Below the pieces are notes generated by a model, which ran no database searches, was not told the origin of the DNA, and was given only the letters and a program-made list of their open reading frames with translations. 64,000 nucleotides of DNA from Burkholderia stabilis (GTDB lineage: Bacteria; Pseudomonadota; Gammaproteobacteria; Burkholderiales; Burkholderiaceae), in NCBI RefSeq assembly GCF_001742165.1, contig NZ_CP016442.1, forward strand, positions 2,232,001 through 2,296,000, written 5' to 3'. A program made the translations under genes and the position numbers. This document shows, in pieces, positions 26,248 to 33,701 of this stretch. Every line of letters starts with the position of its first letter. The stretch's first letter is position 1.

Positions 26248-27000
26248 TCAAGCCGCCGTATAACCGCCATCTACCACCATGGCGCTGCCGCACATGAAGC
26301 TGGCACCTTCGGACAGCAGGAAGCAGGCTGCGTGGGCGATCTCCTCGGGCCGGCCCAGGCGCCCGATGGCGTGCAGCCCCTTCAGCGCTGCCAGTGTGGC
26401 CTCGTCGAGCGCCTTGAGCAGCGGAGTTTCGATATAGCCCGGATGGAGCGAGTTGATGCGGACGCCCTGTGCCGAATAGGCCAACGCCGCCGAGCGCGTG
26501 AGACCTGTCACCCCGTGCTTGGCCGCGACGTAGGCCGGTGCGTCCGCGCTGCCGACTAATCCCAGGACCGACGACATGTTGACGATGGCGCCGCCGCCGG
26601 CGGCCAGGATGGCCGGGATCTGCGCGCGCATGGCATGCTGCACACCCGAGAGGTTGGTATCGATGACACGTTGCCATTCCTCGGCCGCCAGTTCGCCTGC
26701 AGGCTTGAGTTCTCCGGCAATGCCAGCGTTGTTGAAAGCCAGGTGCAGAGAACCGAAATGCTTGAGTGCGCACTGCACCGCCGCACCGGCGTCCTCGGGT
26801 TTGGCCGCATTGCCCTCGTGTGCCACGGCGCGGCCGCCGGCGGCGATGATGGCCTGTGTCACACGTCGGGCGGCCTCGAAGTCGATGTCGGAGGCAACCA
26901 CCTGCACACCATTTATGGCGAGCAGGTGTGCCGTTGCCTCGCCGATACCCGAGCCGGCGCCACTGACCAGCGCGCTGTCACCTTTGAAGATGTATTTCAT
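26248..27000 (-). CDS. Short-chain dehydrogenase/reductase
   Basis: 250 residues from ATG 27000, which has GGAGG 10 nt upstream; a 12-residue longer form is possible. Classical SDR: cofactor loop GAGSGIGEATAHLLA (~12-26), Asp at the end of beta-2 (ASDIDFEAA) suggesting NAD(H), NNAGIAGEL, catalytic Ser in NMSSVLGLVGSADAPAYVAAK with the Tyr-x3-Lys pair, and the C-terminal GSAMVVDGGYTAA. Substrate cannot be assigned. Together with the LysR gene it may act on an alcohol or keto intermediate, but no link to the aromatic pathway is visible. Confidence 0.88.
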   Translation of the reverse strand: MKYIFKGDSALVSGAGSGIGEATAHLLAINGVQVVASDIDFEAARRVTQAIIAAGGRAVAHEGNAAKPEDAGAAVQCALKHFGSLHLAFNNAGIAGELKPAGELAAEEWQRVIDTNLSGVQHAMRAQIPAILAAGGGAIVNMSSVLGLVGSADAPAYVAAKHGVTGLTRSAALAYSAQGVRINSLHPGYIETPLLKALDEATLAALKGLHAIGRLGRPEEIAHAACFLLSEGASFMCGSAMVVDGGYTAA

Positions 27001-27060
27001 AGTGAATCGTCCTCCTTCGGGATTTGATTGATTCATAGTTCGGACGGTGACTCTCCGCGC

Positions 27061-27216
27061 TCAACTAGCACGAGTGCGATGGCACAGCACGCCAGAGCGC
27101 GTCGCAAAGATGCGCCGCCGCAGTGCGTACCGGCGCCATGGTTTTGAAATGGGCGACGAGGCGCTCGACACCGCTTTGAGCACCTGCGCGAGCGCCTCCA
27201 CGGGCTGTTGATTCAT
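27061..27216 (-). CDS. Small ORF coupled to the universal stress gene, possibly a frameshifted remnant
   Basis: 51 codons starting MNQQPVEALAQVLKAVSSAS. The ATG overlaps the stop of the universal stress gene by 4 bp (ATGA), which supports a real start. After codon 14 the reading frame becomes Arg-rich and unlike a protein, whereas a neighbouring frame continues as GVERLVAHFKTMAPVRTAAA and ends at a stop ~35 codons on. This suggests a one-base change in a once longer small protein. No family is recognised. Confidence 0.35.
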   Translation of the reverse strand: MNQQPVEALAQVLKAVSSASSPISKPWRRYALRRRIFATRSGVLCHRTRAS

Positions 27217-27677
27217 GTGATCTCTTTTCTGCGCGACTGGCGCACCAGCATCACGGGAACAGGTGCGATACGCGCCACCTGTTCCGCATCGCTTCCCAGC
27301 AGCAGCCGGTCCACCCCACGGCGTCCATGGGTGCCCAGGATGACCAGGTCGCAATCGTTCTCCTTGGCCTGCCGGGCAATTTGCTCTGATACCCGCTCTG
27401 CAGTGCTTTCAAGCAGTACTGTCTCTGTTGCAATTCCGTCCTGACGCAGCCGGTTTGCGGCCTCGTCCAACAAGGCATGCCCGGCTGCCAGGAAGTGAGG
27501 GCGGACGTCCTCGATGTAGACCTTGGGGCGCTCGAAACCCGTGCTGTGCCGGGTCGGCTCGATGACATGCAGCAGGACCACGGTGGCGCCGTTCAGGCGT
27601 GCCATGTCCGCCGCATGATCGAGGGCCAGAAGGGATGTGGGACTGCCATCAAGCGGCACCAGAAATCGTGAATACAT
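27213..27677 (-). CDS. Universal stress protein (UspA family)
   Basis: 154 residues from ATG 27677 with GGAGG 6 nt ahead. Fold features: RFLVPLDGSPTSLLALDHAA at the start, VVLLHVIEP, DLVILGTHGRRGVDRLLLGSDAEQVARIAPVPVMLVR with the G-2x-G-9x-G(S/T) nucleotide-binding pattern. Such proteins aid survival under starvation or respiratory stress. It follows phaB on the same strand with 59 bp between. Pairing with PHB genes is common in betaproteobacterial stress-response clusters. Confidence 0.9.
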   Translation of the reverse strand: MYSRFLVPLDGSPTSLLALDHAADMARLNGATVVLLHVIEPTRHSTGFERPKVYIEDVRPHFLAAGHALLDEAANRLRQDGIATETVLLESTAERVSEQIARQAKENDCDLVILGTHGRRGVDRLLLGSDAEQVARIAPVPVMLVRQSRRKEIT

Positions 27678-27736
27678 GGAACTCCTCCAAGAGCTGCGGA
27701 TTGCCGCGTCGGAAGTCAGCCGCTCGCGCAGTGGGC

Positions 27737-28483
27737 TCAAGACATGTGCTGACCGCCGTTCATCGCCACGTTGCTGCCGGTCATGAAGGCGGCGGCTTCG
27801 CTGGCGATGAAGGCGACAAGAGCTGCAATCTCGGCCGGCTGGCCGAGACGGCCAACCGGAATCGCATCGATGATCTTCTGGCGCATGTCCTCTCGCACCG
27901 CCATCACCATCTCGGTGGCCAGATAGCCCGGCGAGACGGTGTTGACCGTCACGCCCTTGCGCGCCACCTCCTGTGCGAGCGCCTTGGTGAATCCATGTAC
28001 CCCGGCCTTGGCCGCCGAATAATTGGTCTGCCCGAACTGGCCCTTGCTGCCGTTGATCGAAGAGATGTTGACGATGCGGCCCCAGCCGCGCTCGGCCATC
28101 GGGTCGATGAACGGCTTGGTGACGTTGAACATGGAGTCCAGGTTGGTGCGCAGTACGGCATCCCAACCGGCCTTGTCGAGCTTGCGCAGCGTTGCATCGC
28201 GGGTGATGCCGGCGTTGTTCACCAGGATGTCGATCCGATGACCGTCGGCGTGGATGCGCCGCGCCAGTTCCTGCGTTGATTCGTAGTCCGATACATCCAC
28301 CCCGTAGGCGGCAAATGAGTAGCCCTGTGTCGCTTGCGCTTGCTGCCACTGGCCAATCGTGGTGTTGCCGGGGGTATGCGTGACGATCACGCGGTGGCCG
28401 GCATCGTGCAGGGCACGGGCGATCGCAGCGCCCAACCCCCGGTTGCCTCCCGTCACGAGCGCCGTCCGTTGCGTCGTATTCAT
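27737..28483 (-). CDS. phaB: Acetoacetyl-CoA reductase (PhaB-type SDR)
   Basis: 248 residues from ATG 28483. SDR fold: TGGNRGLGAAIARALHDAGH (~10-29), NNAGITRDATLRKLDKAGWDAVLRTNLDSMFNVT and the active site NISSINGSKGQFGQTNYSAAK with Ser, Tyr and Lys, ending MTGSNVAMNGGQHMS. The segment ITRDATLRKLDKAGWDAVLRTNLDSMFN and the GQFGQTNYSAAKAG motif are typical of PhaB, which reduces acetoacetyl-CoA to (R)-3-hydroxybutyryl-CoA with NADPH for polyhydroxybutyrate. It starts 10 bp after a phasin-like gene. No PHA synthase is in the window, so it would feed the host's own pathway. Confidence 0.85.
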   Translation of the reverse strand: MNTTQRTALVTGGNRGLGAAIARALHDAGHRVIVTHTPGNTTIGQWQQAQATQGYSFAAYGVDVSDYESTQELARRIHADGHRIDILVNNAGITRDATLRKLDKAGWDAVLRTNLDSMFNVTKPFIDPMAERGWGRIVNISSINGSKGQFGQTNYSAAKAGVHGFTKALAQEVARKGVTVNTVSPGYLATEMVMAVREDMRQKIIDAIPVGRLGQPAEIAALVAFIASEAAAFMTGSNVAMNGGQHMS

Positions 28484-28493
28484 TGCCGTCCCC

Positions 28494-28835
28494 TCATTTC
28501 TTGGTCTTGCCCTGGGGTACGGCGCTTGGGGCGGTCCAGGGCTGCGCCAAGCGCTGGCAAAGCTGCGTGAAAGAGGCTGCGTCGCCACTGGCGCCGAATG
28601 CCTCGGAGACAGATTCCTGCCAAGTCGTGAGCGCTTGGCGCAGACCATTGGCAAAGGCCGCCTGGCTTTGGGCTGCTACTTGCCCGACCGCTTGGGCATC
28701 GCCCATGCGGCCTTGGCACAGGCGCCAGAACACCTCGGACGGCAAGGTCGCGAGCGCCTGCCAGTCGGCTGCCTGTTGGAGGCCCTGGATGCGCGAGGTG
28801 GTCTCCAGCACGCCGCCAGCGCTGAGCTGTTGCAT
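28494..28835 (-). CDS. Phasin-like granule-associated protein
   Basis: 113 residues, helical and Gln/Ala-rich without signal or membrane segment: LQQAADWQALATLPSEVFWR, QAVGQVAAQSQAAFANGLRQ, ALTTWQESVSEAFGAS. The pattern and its place directly before phaB suggest a phasin coating PHB granules. The assignment is by composition and context, as phasins are poorly conserved. It is preceded by a 110-bp IS6-derived remnant whose edge lies 20 bp from the start codon and may supply or disturb its promoter. Confidence 0.6.
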   Translation of the reverse strand: MQQLSAGGVLETTSRIQGLQQAADWQALATLPSEVFWRLCQGRMGDAQAVGQVAAQSQAAFANGLRQALTTWQESVSEAFGASGDAASFTQLCQRLAQPWTAPSAVPQGKTKK

Positions 28836-28855
28836 GGCTTAACAGAACCGACAGG

Positions 28856-28965
28856 GGCTCTGTCAATTTGATGACGACGGCAGGGAAACGGTGACCGTGA
28901 TAAAGCGATTTCGTTTTCTTCACCACTTCATTCTACCGCTGCCTCGCCATCAAATTGACAGAGCC
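28856..28965 (-). mobile_element. 110-bp miniature remnant of an IS6-like element
   Basis: Perfect 18-bp terminal inverted repeats at 28856-28873 and 28948-28965, beginning GGCTCTGTCAATTTGATG. On the - strand a start codon near 28926 opens MVKKTKSLYHGHRFPAVV, like the N-terminus of IS6-family transposases (which begin ...YHGHRFPAEVI). The frame then runs straight into the other terminal repeat. It therefore looks like an IS whose transposase was deleted except for ~17 codons. No clear target duplication. Confidence 0.65.
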
Positions 28966-29092
28966 TTGCTGGGGTGTGCATTTCAGAAATTTCTGATCTA
29001 AGCGACCTGCGCCCCTTTCCTAGTTCGCGAATTTTATGACAGCACCCCAGAGATTTTTCGATGTGCGATTGCACAATGAGCTTGACCTCGTT
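28966..29092. other. Sequence between IS6-like remnant and IS21 element
   Basis: No gene seen. The last 8 bp, ACCTCGTT (29085-29092), are repeated at 31778-31785 and are the target-site duplication of the IS21-family element, so before that insertion this DNA was continuous with the region upstream of dmpK. Confidence 0.6.
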
Positions 29093-29099
29093 TGCGTAT

Positions 29100-29270
29100 T
29101 CCGGCGAACGTGATCACGCATTTCGGCGGATCGTGATCATGGATTCCGAATGATCGTGATCACCCGTTTCGGTTGATCGTGATCGCTGATCACAGGTTTC
29201 CGAAACGCGTGATCACGATGCCGGAATGAGCGATCACGGGACCGAAACGGGTGATCACGTAACCGGAACG
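29100..29270. repeat. Left-end transposase-binding repeats of the IS21 element
   Basis: Degenerate tandem and inverted copies of GATCGTGATCAC alternating with (A/T)TTTC(C)GG units within 170 bp. They explain an otherwise striking repeat field and are not a CRISPR: no uniform repeat length or spacer length. Confidence 0.8.
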
Positions 29271-29356
29271 TAATCCGGGTTTGAGTCTGGCGGTGGCGTT
29301 GCGCATGTATTCACCGACGGCGTTAGCCTGCTCCCTTTTTTGCGGGAGAAGTGCCG

Positions 29357-30913
29357 ATGCCGACACCTCGGATGAGCATGCGCAAATTGAAGGAAGTCCT
29401 GCGACTAAAGTGGGCGTGTGGCCTGACGCATCGGCAGATCAGCCGGGCTATCGGCATCAGCGTCGGTGCCGTCTCGAAGTTCGCGGCCCAAGCCAGCCAG
29501 GCGGGACTCGATTGGGCGGCAGCCGAAGCAATGTCCGACGACGAACTGGACGCGCGCCTGAGGCCTGCGGCAACCAATGCCGCGGCGACGACGACGCGAC
29601 GCATCGAGCCCGACTACACGGCATTGCATCGCGAGCTGCGCCGCAAGGGCGTGACGCTGCAACTGCTGTGGGAAGAATACGCTGAAGCGAACCCCGGCCA
29701 GCGGACGTACCGCTACACGCAGTTCTGCCAGAAGTACAAGGACTGGGCGAAGTCGATCAAGCGCTCGATGCGTCAGCAGCACCGCGCCGGCGAGAAGCTG
29801 TTCGCGGACTTCGCGGGTCCCACCGTGCCGGTCCTGGCGAGCGATGGCGGCGTCGAGTTCGAGGCGCACGTGTTCGTTGCCGTGCTCGGCGCATCCAACT
29901 ACACGTTCGCGTGCGCGACGCGCACCGAGACGATGGCGGACTGGATCGGCAGCCTGTGCGATGCGCTAGAGTTCATTGGCGGCGTGCCCGAGCTGCTCGT
30001 GCCCGACAACCCGAAGGCGCTGATCGCGCGACCCGACCGTTACGAACCCGGACTCGGCACGACCACGCAGGACTTCGTGAACCACTACGGCACCGCGATG
30101 CTGCCGGCGCGTCCGCGCAAACCGCAGGACAAGGCCAAGGTCGAAGTCGGCGTGCAGATCGTCGAGCGCTGGGTGCTGGCCCGACTGCGCCACTATCGCT
30201 TCTACAGTCTGGCTGAACTCAACAAGGCGATTGCAGAACTGATCGCCGACCTAAACCAGCGCCCGTTCAAGCGGCTCGAAGGCAACCGGCGTGAATGGTT
30301 CGAACGGCTGGACCAACCCGTCCTGCGCCCGTTGCCCGTGCGTCGCTACGAGATCGCCACCTTCCAGAAGTGCCGTGTGAACATCGATTACCACGTCGAT
30401 GTCGGCGGCCACTATTACAGCGTCCCGCATAGCCTCGCACGGCAGGAGGTCTGGGCGCGTATCACACGCCACGGCGTAGAGATCCTGCATGGCGGCAAGC
30501 GTGTCGCTGCGCACGCTCGCTCGCGCCTCAAAGGCAAACACACGACCATCGCCGAACACATGCCGGCTGCGCATCGCGCGCACATGGAATGGACGCCTGG
30601 GCGCCTGCTCAACTGGGGCGCATCCGTCGGCCCCGGCGCCGAGGCTGTCGTGCGGCATCTGCTGACCAACAAACCTCACCCCGAGATGGGCTATCGCGCC
30701 TGTCTCGGTCTTCTCTCGCTCGCGCGCAAGTACGGCAAACACCGCCTCGAGGCCGCATGCCAGCGTGCATTGAAGATCGGCTCGCCCACGCGTCGCTCCG
30801 TGCTGTCAATCCTGGAAGCGGGACTTGACCTGCAGCCCTCGCTCCCGACCACGCCCGCCGAATGGCGCTCGCCCGAGCACGAGAACGTGCGCGGCCCCGA
30901 CTACTACCACTGA
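29357..30913 (+). CDS. istA: IS21-family transposase IstA
   Basis: 518 residues from ATG 29357 with GGGAGA 8 nt ahead; a GTG two codons earlier is possible. N-terminal helix-turn-helix [20 protein letters not shown] then [20 protein letters not shown] (~7-46). The integrase core holds [13 protein letters not shown] (first Asp), [13 protein letters not shown] (second Asp) and [20 protein letters not shown] (Glu). The C-terminal domain contains [20 protein letters not shown]. It catalyses strand transfer of the element together with IstB. Full length. Confidence 0.95.
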
Positions 30914-30929
30914 CCCGAAGGAGGTCACG

Positions 30930-31679
30930 ATGTTGATGCAGCACACCCTTACCCAGCTAAAGGCGCTCAAACTGGACGGCATGGCTCGCGCGTTCGAGGA
31001 GCAGTCAACGCTCACGGCAAGCACCAGCCTGTCATTCGAGGAACGCGTGGGCATGCTCGTAGATCGCGAGCTGGCCTGGCGTGATACGCGACGACTCGAA
31101 CGTTTGCTGCGCGCCGCGAAGCTCAAGAACCCACAGGCCTGCGTCGAAGACATTGAATACCGGCAAACCCGTGGGCTGGACCAGCGCATCGTCGCCACGC
31201 TCGCCGGCTGCGACTGGGTGCGCAATGCTCAGAACCTGATCCTGACCGGCCCCACCGGCGCGGGCAAGACGTGGCTCGCTTGCGCGTTCGGCCAGCAGGC
31301 GTGCCGGCAGGGCTTCTCCGTGTTCTATGTGCGCGTCGCGCGGCTGTTCGAAGAGCTGAAAATCGCGCACGGCGACGGCAGCTTCACACGTCGGCTTGCG
31401 CAACTCGCGAAGATTGATGTGCTGATCCTCGACGATTGGGGCTTGCAGGATCTCGACCAGGCGGCGCGCAATGATCTGCTTGAGGTACTTGATGATCGTG
31501 TCGGTACGCGCTCGACTGTGATCACCAGCCAGTTGCCGCTCGAACACTGGCACGCGTGGCTGCAGGACCCCACGCTCGCCGATGCGATTCTCGATCGGCT
31601 CGTGCATCAGGCCCACAAGCTTCCGGTCAAGGGCGATTCGATGAGAAAGAAAACGAAATCCGAGTCCGCTGACGCCTGA
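30930..31679 (+). CDS. istB: IS21-family helper ATPase IstB
   Basis: 249 residues from ATG 30930 with a strong AAGGAGG site; the longer frame overlaps istA. AAA+ ATPase related to Dna[14 protein letters not shown] near the N-terminus, Walker [21 protein letters not shown] (~101-120), Walker [15 protein letters not shown] (~158-172), and [20 protein letters not shown]. It selects the target and stimulates IstA. 16 bp after istA. Confidence 0.95.
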
Positions 31680-31777
31680 TCGTGATCACCGTCGCTATAA
31701 TCCATTGACCGCGCAACACCACCTTCCAGACTGATCACGTTCGCCGAAACGATTGATCACCATCGCCGAAATCCGCA

Positions 31778-32062
31778 ACCTCGTTCGCTGGCACCTCCGT
31801 AGATACCCTGTGTTGTATCGATTCTGTGTGACGGTTGTGCTGACCTGCGTCCTTCGGTTTGTGCCTGGCAGAAGGCGGCGCCCAAACGCAGGAAGCATCT
31901 GGCCGTTTAACGCAGGATGCTTGGGCCGAATTGCGACAGATGACGATCCCGCAGCAGCTCACCTGTAAATGCATTGCTGCAAGGCAGCAATAAAGGCTCA
32001 TTTCTGCCGATGGCACGCGACTTGCTTTGAGATATCAAAACACAGAATCGGAGACACAGGCG
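31778..32062 (+). promoter_or_regulatory. Regulatory region of the phenol operon
   Basis: 285 bp from the IS21 duplication to the dmpK start. It holds a near-perfect sigma-54 promoter (32011-32026) and two inverted repeats that could bind an activator: AAGCATC (31893-31899) with GATGCTT (31916-31922), about 105-130 bp before the transcription start, and ATTGCTGC (31973-31980) with GCAGCAAT (31984-31991) about 55 bp before it. No TTGATCAA-type XylR/DmpR site is apparent, so the binding site is uncertain. Confidence 0.65.
32011..32026 (+). promoter_or_regulatory. Sigma-54 (-24/-12) promoter of the dmp operon
   Basis: TGGCAC (32011-32016), N5, TTGCT (32022-32026) matches the RpoN consensus TGGCAC-N5-TTGCW at every fixed position. 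Predicted start of transcription is near 32037, 26 nt before the dmpK ATG. This is the promoter class used by phenol hydroxylase operons under DmpR-type activators. Confidence 0.93.
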
Positions 32063-32287
32063 ATGCACAAGCAAGCAGCCCTTGAGGCGGAACCCAGGTT
32101 CGATCCGAACCTCAGGTTTGTCAGCGTTACCGCCATCAACACACAGGGATTCGTCCAGTTCGAATTTTCAGTCGGCACCCCCGAGCTCTGTGTCGAGCTC
32201 ATGCTGCCTATTGCTGCGTTCGAAGAATTTTGCCTCGCGCAGAAGGTGACGCGATTGGATGCCTTCGGCGAGATTGTGCGGCATTGA
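32063..32287 (+). CDS. dmpK: Phenol hydroxylase assembly protein DmpK
   Basis: 74 residues from ATG 32063, preceded by GGAG 9 nt upstream; a TTG at 32027 is excluded because it lies inside the sigma-54 promoter/start region. The sequence RFVSVTAINTQGFVQFEFSV and LMLPIAAFEEFCLAQKVTRL matches the phenol hydroxylase P0 (DmpK/PhyZ/MopK) family. DmpK binds the apo-oxygenase and helps load iron, and is not needed for catalysis itself. First gene of the operon. Confidence 0.9.
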   Translation: MHKQAALEAEPRFDPNLRFVSVTAINTQGFVQFEFSVGTPELCVELMLPIAAFEEFCLAQKVTRLDAFGEIVRH

Positions 32288-32374
32288 TTTTCTTGTGAGC
32301 AGCGCCGAGCAGCCTGATGAAGCGCGCCTAGTCTGATCGCATCCCATCCCGGTTCACAACCACAGGAGCAGTTA

Positions 32375-33370
32375 ATGACCATCGATTTGAAGACGCGGGA
32401 AATCAAACCACTGCGTCACACCTACACGCACGTGGCTCAATACATCGGAGCCGATAAAGCCGCTTCGCGCTATCAGGAAGGCACTGTAGGTGCTCAACCG
32501 GCAGCGAATTTTCATTACCGGCCCACGTGGGATCCCGAGCATGAACTGTTCGACACGTCGCGCACCGCGATCCAAATGAAGGACTGGTATGCGCTGAAAG
32601 ACCCGCGTCAGTTCTACTACGCGTCGTGGACGATGACCCGAGCGCGGCAGCAAGACGCGATGGAATCCAACTTCGAGTTTGTCGAGTCGCGCGGCATGAT
32701 CGATCTCGTTTCCGATGAGGTTCGACAACAGGCGCTTTCCGTTCTCGTGCCTTTGCGCCACGCGGCCTGGGGCGCGAACATGAACAACTCCCAGATCTGT
32801 GCCTTGGGTTATGGCACGACCTTCACTGCGCCGGCTATGTTCCACGCAATGGACAATCTGGGTGTAGCGCAGTATCTCACACGACTGGCGCTGGTAATGT
32901 CCGGGCCCGATCTTCTTGACGAAGCCAAGCAAGCCTGGATGACGAGTCCCGATTGGCAACCGTTGCGTCGTTATGTGGAAAACACTCTGGTGCTGCAAGA
33001 CCCGGTGGAACTGTTCGTCGCCCAAAATCTGGCGCTCGACGGTCTTCTTTATCCCATGATCTACGGCGCTTTCGTCGACGATTACATCGCACTCAACGGT
33101 GGTAGCGCAGTGGCAATGCTAACCACTTTCATGCCCGCGTGGCATGACGAATCCAGTCGCTGGGTCGATGCGGTAGTGAAGACCATGGCGACGGAATCGG
33201 AGGATAACAAAGCGCTGCTCATTCACTGGTTGCGTACCTGGGAAGATCAGGCGGCGTCAGCGTTGTTGCCTGTCGCTGAAATGGCTTTGGCGGAAAACGG
33301 CCACGACGCCTTGGAAGAAGTAAGGCAGCGACTTCGTGCCCGCGTTGCGAAGGCCGGGATTGTTCTGTAA
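32375..33370 (+). CDS. dmpL: Phenol hydroxylase beta subunit DmpL
   Basis: 331 residues with AGGAG 6 nt ahead of ATG 32375. Ferritin-like helical protein of the bacterial multicomponent monooxygenase beta family: YAQYIGADKAASRY-type start (here HVAQYIGADKAASRYQEGTV), HYRPTWDPEHELFDTSRTAI, ARQQDAMESNFEFVESRGM. It lacks the iron ligands and forms the (alpha beta gamma)2 oxygenase core with DmpN and DmpO. Length as usual for the family. Confidence 0.93.
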   Translation: MTIDLKTREIKPLRHTYTHVAQYIGADKAASRYQEGTVGAQPAANFHYRPTWDPEHELFDTSRTAIQMKDWYALKDPRQFYYASWTMTRARQQDAMESNFEFVESRGMIDLVSDEVRQQALSVLVPLRHAAWGANMNNSQICALGYGTTFTAPAMFHAMDNLGVAQYLTRLALVMSGPDLLDEAKQAWMTSPDWQPLRRYVENTLVLQDPVELFVAQNLALDGLLYPMIYGAFVDDYIALNGGSAVAMLTTFMPAWHDESSRWVDAVVKTMATESEDNKALLIHWLRTWEDQAASALLPVAEMALAENGHDALEEVRQRLRARVAKAGIVL

Positions 33371-33409
33371 CCGCTAATTTATATTCCTGACCGTCATAGA
33401 GGAATGTTC

Positions 33410-33679
33410 ATGTCTAACGTATTTATCGCGTTTCAGGCTAACGAGGAGTCTCGATCGGTGGTGGAGGCGATTCTCGCTGATAACCCTAATGCGGTCGCCA
33501 CAGAGTCGCCTGGCATGGTGAAGATCGATGCGCCCGGGCATCTCACAATAAACCGTCGAAGCATCGAAGACAGGATCGGCATGAAGTTCGATCTCCAGCA
33601 AATCCACATCAACCTAATCACCTTGTCCGGATATATCGACGAGGATGACGAACAGTTCACGCTGAGCTGGAAACACTGA
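33410..33679 (+). CDS. dmpM: Phenol hydroxylase effector (regulatory) protein DmpM
   Basis: 89 residues. ATG 33410 is preferred over 33404 because GAGG at 33399-33402 is then 7 nt away. It contains FIAFQANEESRSVVEAILAD and GHLTINRRSIEDRIG, the cofactor-free coupling protein fold (MmoB/DmpM). It binds the oxygenase near the diiron site and tunes electron use and substrate access. Family length is ~90. Confidence 0.93.
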   Translation: MSNVFIAFQANEESRSVVEAILADNPNAVATESPGMVKIDAPGHLTINRRSIEDRIGMKFDLQQIHINLITLSGYIDEDDEQFTLSWKH

Positions 33680-33701
33680 ACACGGCAAAGAGGAAATTGA
33701 A

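Larger units (their letters stand above)
29093..31777 (+). mobile_element. Intact IS21-family insertion sequence (2,685 bp) with 8-bp target duplication
   Basis: Contains istA and istB. The ends carry related inverted repeats (left TGCGTATTCCGGCGAACG, right end ...CGCCGAAATCCGCA) and arrays of a TTTCGG...GATCGTGATCAC unit, at least five on the left (29,100-29,270) and two on the right, typical transposase-binding repeats of IS21 elements. It is flanked by ACCTCGTT at 29085-29092 and 31778-31785, a perfect 8-bp duplication, so it entered by transposition. It lies ~230 bp upstream of the sigma-54 promoter of the phenol operon. Confidence 0.92.

Noticed and set aside
29100..29270. Short repeats resembling a CRISPR or an origin iteron array
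   Set aside because: They lie inside the IS21 element, match repeats at its other end in inverted orientation, and have no constant spacing.
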